From contig PKXI01000249.1 of NCBI GenBank assembly GCA_003133425.1, positions 1 to 7,536 on the forward strand: 7,536 nt of DNA. Reading direction: 5' to 3'. Shown one piece after another: positions 5,849-7,536 of this stretch (position 1 is the first letter of the stretch; each line of letters begins with the position of its first letter). The notes under the pieces were generated by a model. That model saw only the letters and a list, made by a program, of their open reading frames with translations, was not told the origin of the DNA and did not search any database. Position numbers and translations under genes: made by a program. The DNA comes from Acidobacteriaceae bacterium. GTDB taxonomy: Bacteria > Acidobacteriota > Terriglobia > Terriglobales > Acidobacteriaceae.

Positions 5849-5857
5849 GGTATAGCA
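5849..5857 (-). promoter_or_regulatory. Candidate extended -10 before the secreted-protein gene
   Basis: Read on the minus strand, TGCTATACC has the TGn extension and four of the six bases of a -10 hexamer, ending seven bases before the ATG at 5841. With no Shine-Dalgarno sequence in between, a leaderless transcript is possible. The arrangement parallels the one before nuoI. No good -35 is seen. Confidence 0.3.
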
Positions 5858-5967
5858 GACTGTGCGACAACAGTTGTTGCATTCCAGGACTCAATATTTA
5901 GATCTGCACCCGACGTACAAAGACCCGTTCGTTGGGACCCCGTGCCTGATGCATCCGAAGTCCGTAG

Positions 5968-7536
5968 CTACAGGCCGAGCTTGGTCCAGAGTGCGTCGAC
6001 TTTGGCTTTGGTTGCACGGTCCATCTCGATCATCGCGGGCCATTGACGGTCGAAGCCCTCGGCCTTCCATTTGCGGGTTGCGTCTATCCCCATCTTGGAT
6101 CCGTAGTTTGGCAGGCGCGATGAATGATCGAGCGTGTCGACAGGTCCCAGCGTGAATTGAATGTCGCGTTCGGGATCGATGTTGTTGGCGACACGTAGCA
6201 CGACTTCGTCCACGTTCTGCACATCGCAGTCCTCATCCACAACGACAATGCACTTGGTAAACATGGCCTGACCGAGAGACCAGATGGCGTTCATCACCTT
6301 GCGGGCGTGGCCGGGATAACTTTTCTTGATCGAAACCAGCATCAGGTTGTGAAAGACCGCCTCGACGGGGAGATGAATATCAACGATTTCGGGGATGGTC
6401 ATCTTCATCGCAGGAAGAAAGATGCGCTCGACGGCCTTGCCCATCCATGCGTCTTCCATGGGCGGCTTGCCGACAATGGTCGCGGCGTAAATGGGGTCCT
6501 TGCGATGGGTGATGCAGGTGAGGTGGAAGACCGGGTAGTCGTCGGTGAGGGTGTAGAAGCCGGTGTGGTCGCCGAAGGGGCCTTCACTGCGCAGCTCGCC
6601 AAGCTCCACGTATCCTTCGAGGATGATTTCCGCGTTGGCGGGGACTTCAAGATCGACGGTTTCGCATTTGACGATTTCAACCGGCTTGCCGCGGAGGAAG
6701 CCGGCAATCATGAATTCCTCCACCTCGGGCGGCGCGGGTACGATGGCGGAAAAGGTGGTGGCTGGATCGGTGCCGATGGCGACGGCAACTTCGAGGCGCG
6801 AACCCTTCAAGTTGCCCATTGCCACCTGGGGCAGGCCGCCAATAGGGCCATTGGGAATGGATACTGCACCACCAGCCGACTCGGCCATGGCGGCGACGCG
6901 GGCGGTGCTGGGATCGGCATCGGCGGAGGCTGTAGCGGCTTCGCGCATCGCGTTGCGATAGTGCTCGGCAGCAACTTTTTGGCGTTGCCAGTGCATGCCG
7001 GTGGTTTGGCCGTCGTAGACCTGCATGCGGTACATGCCGATGTTGCGTTTGCCGGAGCGCGGGTCGCGGGTGTGGACGCAGGGCAACGTGATGAATCGGC
7101 CTCCGTCGTAAGGCCAGCACTTGAGAATGGGAAACGCATTCAGGTCGAAGTTGGCAAATCCGTTTTCGTCTTTCGACTTGAGGATGACTTCCTTGCAGGG
7201 GGCATCTTTTGCGCTGACGGTTTTGGGGAAGGCGCTGGTGAGCGCGCCCAGTTGCGGCAGCATCTTGAGCTTGTCGAGAAACCCCTCTGGTGCCTTCACA
7301 TTCATCAAGCCTTTGATGCGGTCGGCGATCTCCTCAAGATTGTCTACGCCGAGAGCGAGAGCCATGCGCCGCTCGCTGCCGAACTGGTTAATGAAGACCT
7401 TGTGTCCGGGATGCCCTTTGACGTTTTCAAAGAGAAGGGCCGGTCCGCCGGGGGCGTACTGAGGAGATGCCGCACTTCCCTGCGCACCGGCACGCGGTCC
7501 CGATCCAATTTTGGAGATGCGGTCGGTGATCTCCGT
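5968..7536 (-). CDS. ubiD: UbiD-family prenylated-FMN-dependent decarboxylase (5' end outside window)
   Basis: UbiD enzymes use prenylated FMN, made by UbiX, to (de)carboxylate aromatic or unsaturated acids; in respiratory quinone synthesis they remove the ring carboxylate. The frame is open to the window edge for 522 residues, so roughly 25-30 N-terminal residues are missing. The ATG at 7365 is internal: the upstream frame reads EITDRISK, then GGPALLFENVKG and INQFGSERRMALALGV, all standard UbiD N-terminal sequence. Numbered from the edge, RNIGMYRMQVYD (164-175) carries the metal-binding Asn165 and Arg170, which matches Arg173 of fungal Fdc1. GMHW holds the likely metal-binding His182, and PANAEIILEG and SEGPFGDHTGFY (317-328) supply the acidic active-site residues. 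An extra Ala/Gly-rich segment of about 40-45 residues lies before RLEVAVAIG. The substrate cannot be read from sequence; a menaquinone-pathway role is plausible. No ubiX is in the window. Confidence 0.92.
   Translation of the reverse strand, partial: TEITDRISKIGSGPRAGAQGSAASPQYAPGGPALLFENVKGHPGHKVFINQFGSERRMALALGVDNLEEIADRIKGLMNVKAPEGFLDKLKMLPQLGALTSAFPKTVSAKDAPCKEVILKSKDENGFANFDLNAFPILKCWPYDGGRFITLPCVHTRDPRSGKRNIGMYRMQVYDGQTTGMHWQRQKVAAEHYRNAMREAATASADADPSTARVAAMAESAGGAVSIPNGPIGGLPQVAMGNLKGSRLEVAVAIGTDPATTFSAIVPAPPEVEEFMIAGFLRGKPVEIVKCETVDLEVPANAEIILEGYVELGELRSEGPFGDHTGFYTLTDDYPVFHLTCITHRKDPIYAATIVGKPPMEDAWMGKAVERIFLPAMKMTIPEIVDIHLPVEAVFHNLMLVSIKKSYPGHARKVMNAIWSLGQAMFTKCIVVVDEDCDVQNVDEVVLRVANNIDPERDIQFTLGPVDTLDHSSRLPNYGSKMGIDATRKWKAEGFDRQWPAMIEMDRATKAKVDALWTKLGL

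Noticed and set aside
5841..5893. Inverted repeat TGAGTC / GACTCA around the start of the secreted-protein gene, with ACAACAGTTGT between
   Set aside because: The arms are only six bases, 41 bases apart, and the inner palindrome has a different centre; chance explains it.
6405..7139. Several Arg/Ser/Pro-rich frames overlapping the UbiD gene
   Set aside because: They are other-frame readings of a clearly conserved UbiD coding region.

Overview
The window is GC-rich bacterial DNA that most resembles an acidobacterium of the Terriglobia/Acidobacteriaceae type. That guess rests on the style of three proteins: a lipoprotein with W-x-P-G-x-W repeats and a Gln-rich tail, a NuoI with the CVACFLC first cluster, and a UbiD homologue with an extra Ala-rich insert. 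No rRNA, tRNA, CRISPR array or complete insertion sequence is visible.

Plus strand, 1-2446. The window opens with a non-coding stretch holding a roughly 110-bp nested palindrome (27-136) with perfect 14-bp terminal inverted repeats flanked by TA dinucleotides, probably a MITE. Next is a two-gene nucleoside salvage operon: a trimeric-type purine nucleoside phosphorylase (punA, 186-1049) whose stop overlaps the GTG start of a uridine kinase (udk, 1046-1729). A HigB/HigA-type toxin-antitoxin pair follows. The toxin frame is broken by a single-base shift near 1980, the antitoxin is intact, and an AT-rich inverted repeat just upstream is the likely autoregulatory operator.

Minus strand, 2443-7536, read right to left. 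First comes a UbiD-family prenylated-FMN decarboxylase whose 5' end lies beyond the window. It is followed by an unrecognised secreted protein of 293 residues, then a 493-residue lipoprotein with aromatic repeats and a polyglutamine-rich tail, then a nuoI gene standing apart from any other complex I gene. UbiD proteins often decarboxylate quinone precursors and NuoI carries electrons toward quinone, so the two could share a respiratory theme, but the two genes between them give no support for a single pathway. A 45-codon open frame of unknown origin converges on the antitoxin stop codon.

I see no new multi-gene system. The best leads are the putative MITE, the frameshifted toxin beside an intact antitoxin, the repeat-built Gln-rich lipoprotein, the insert in UbiD, and the isolated nuoI.
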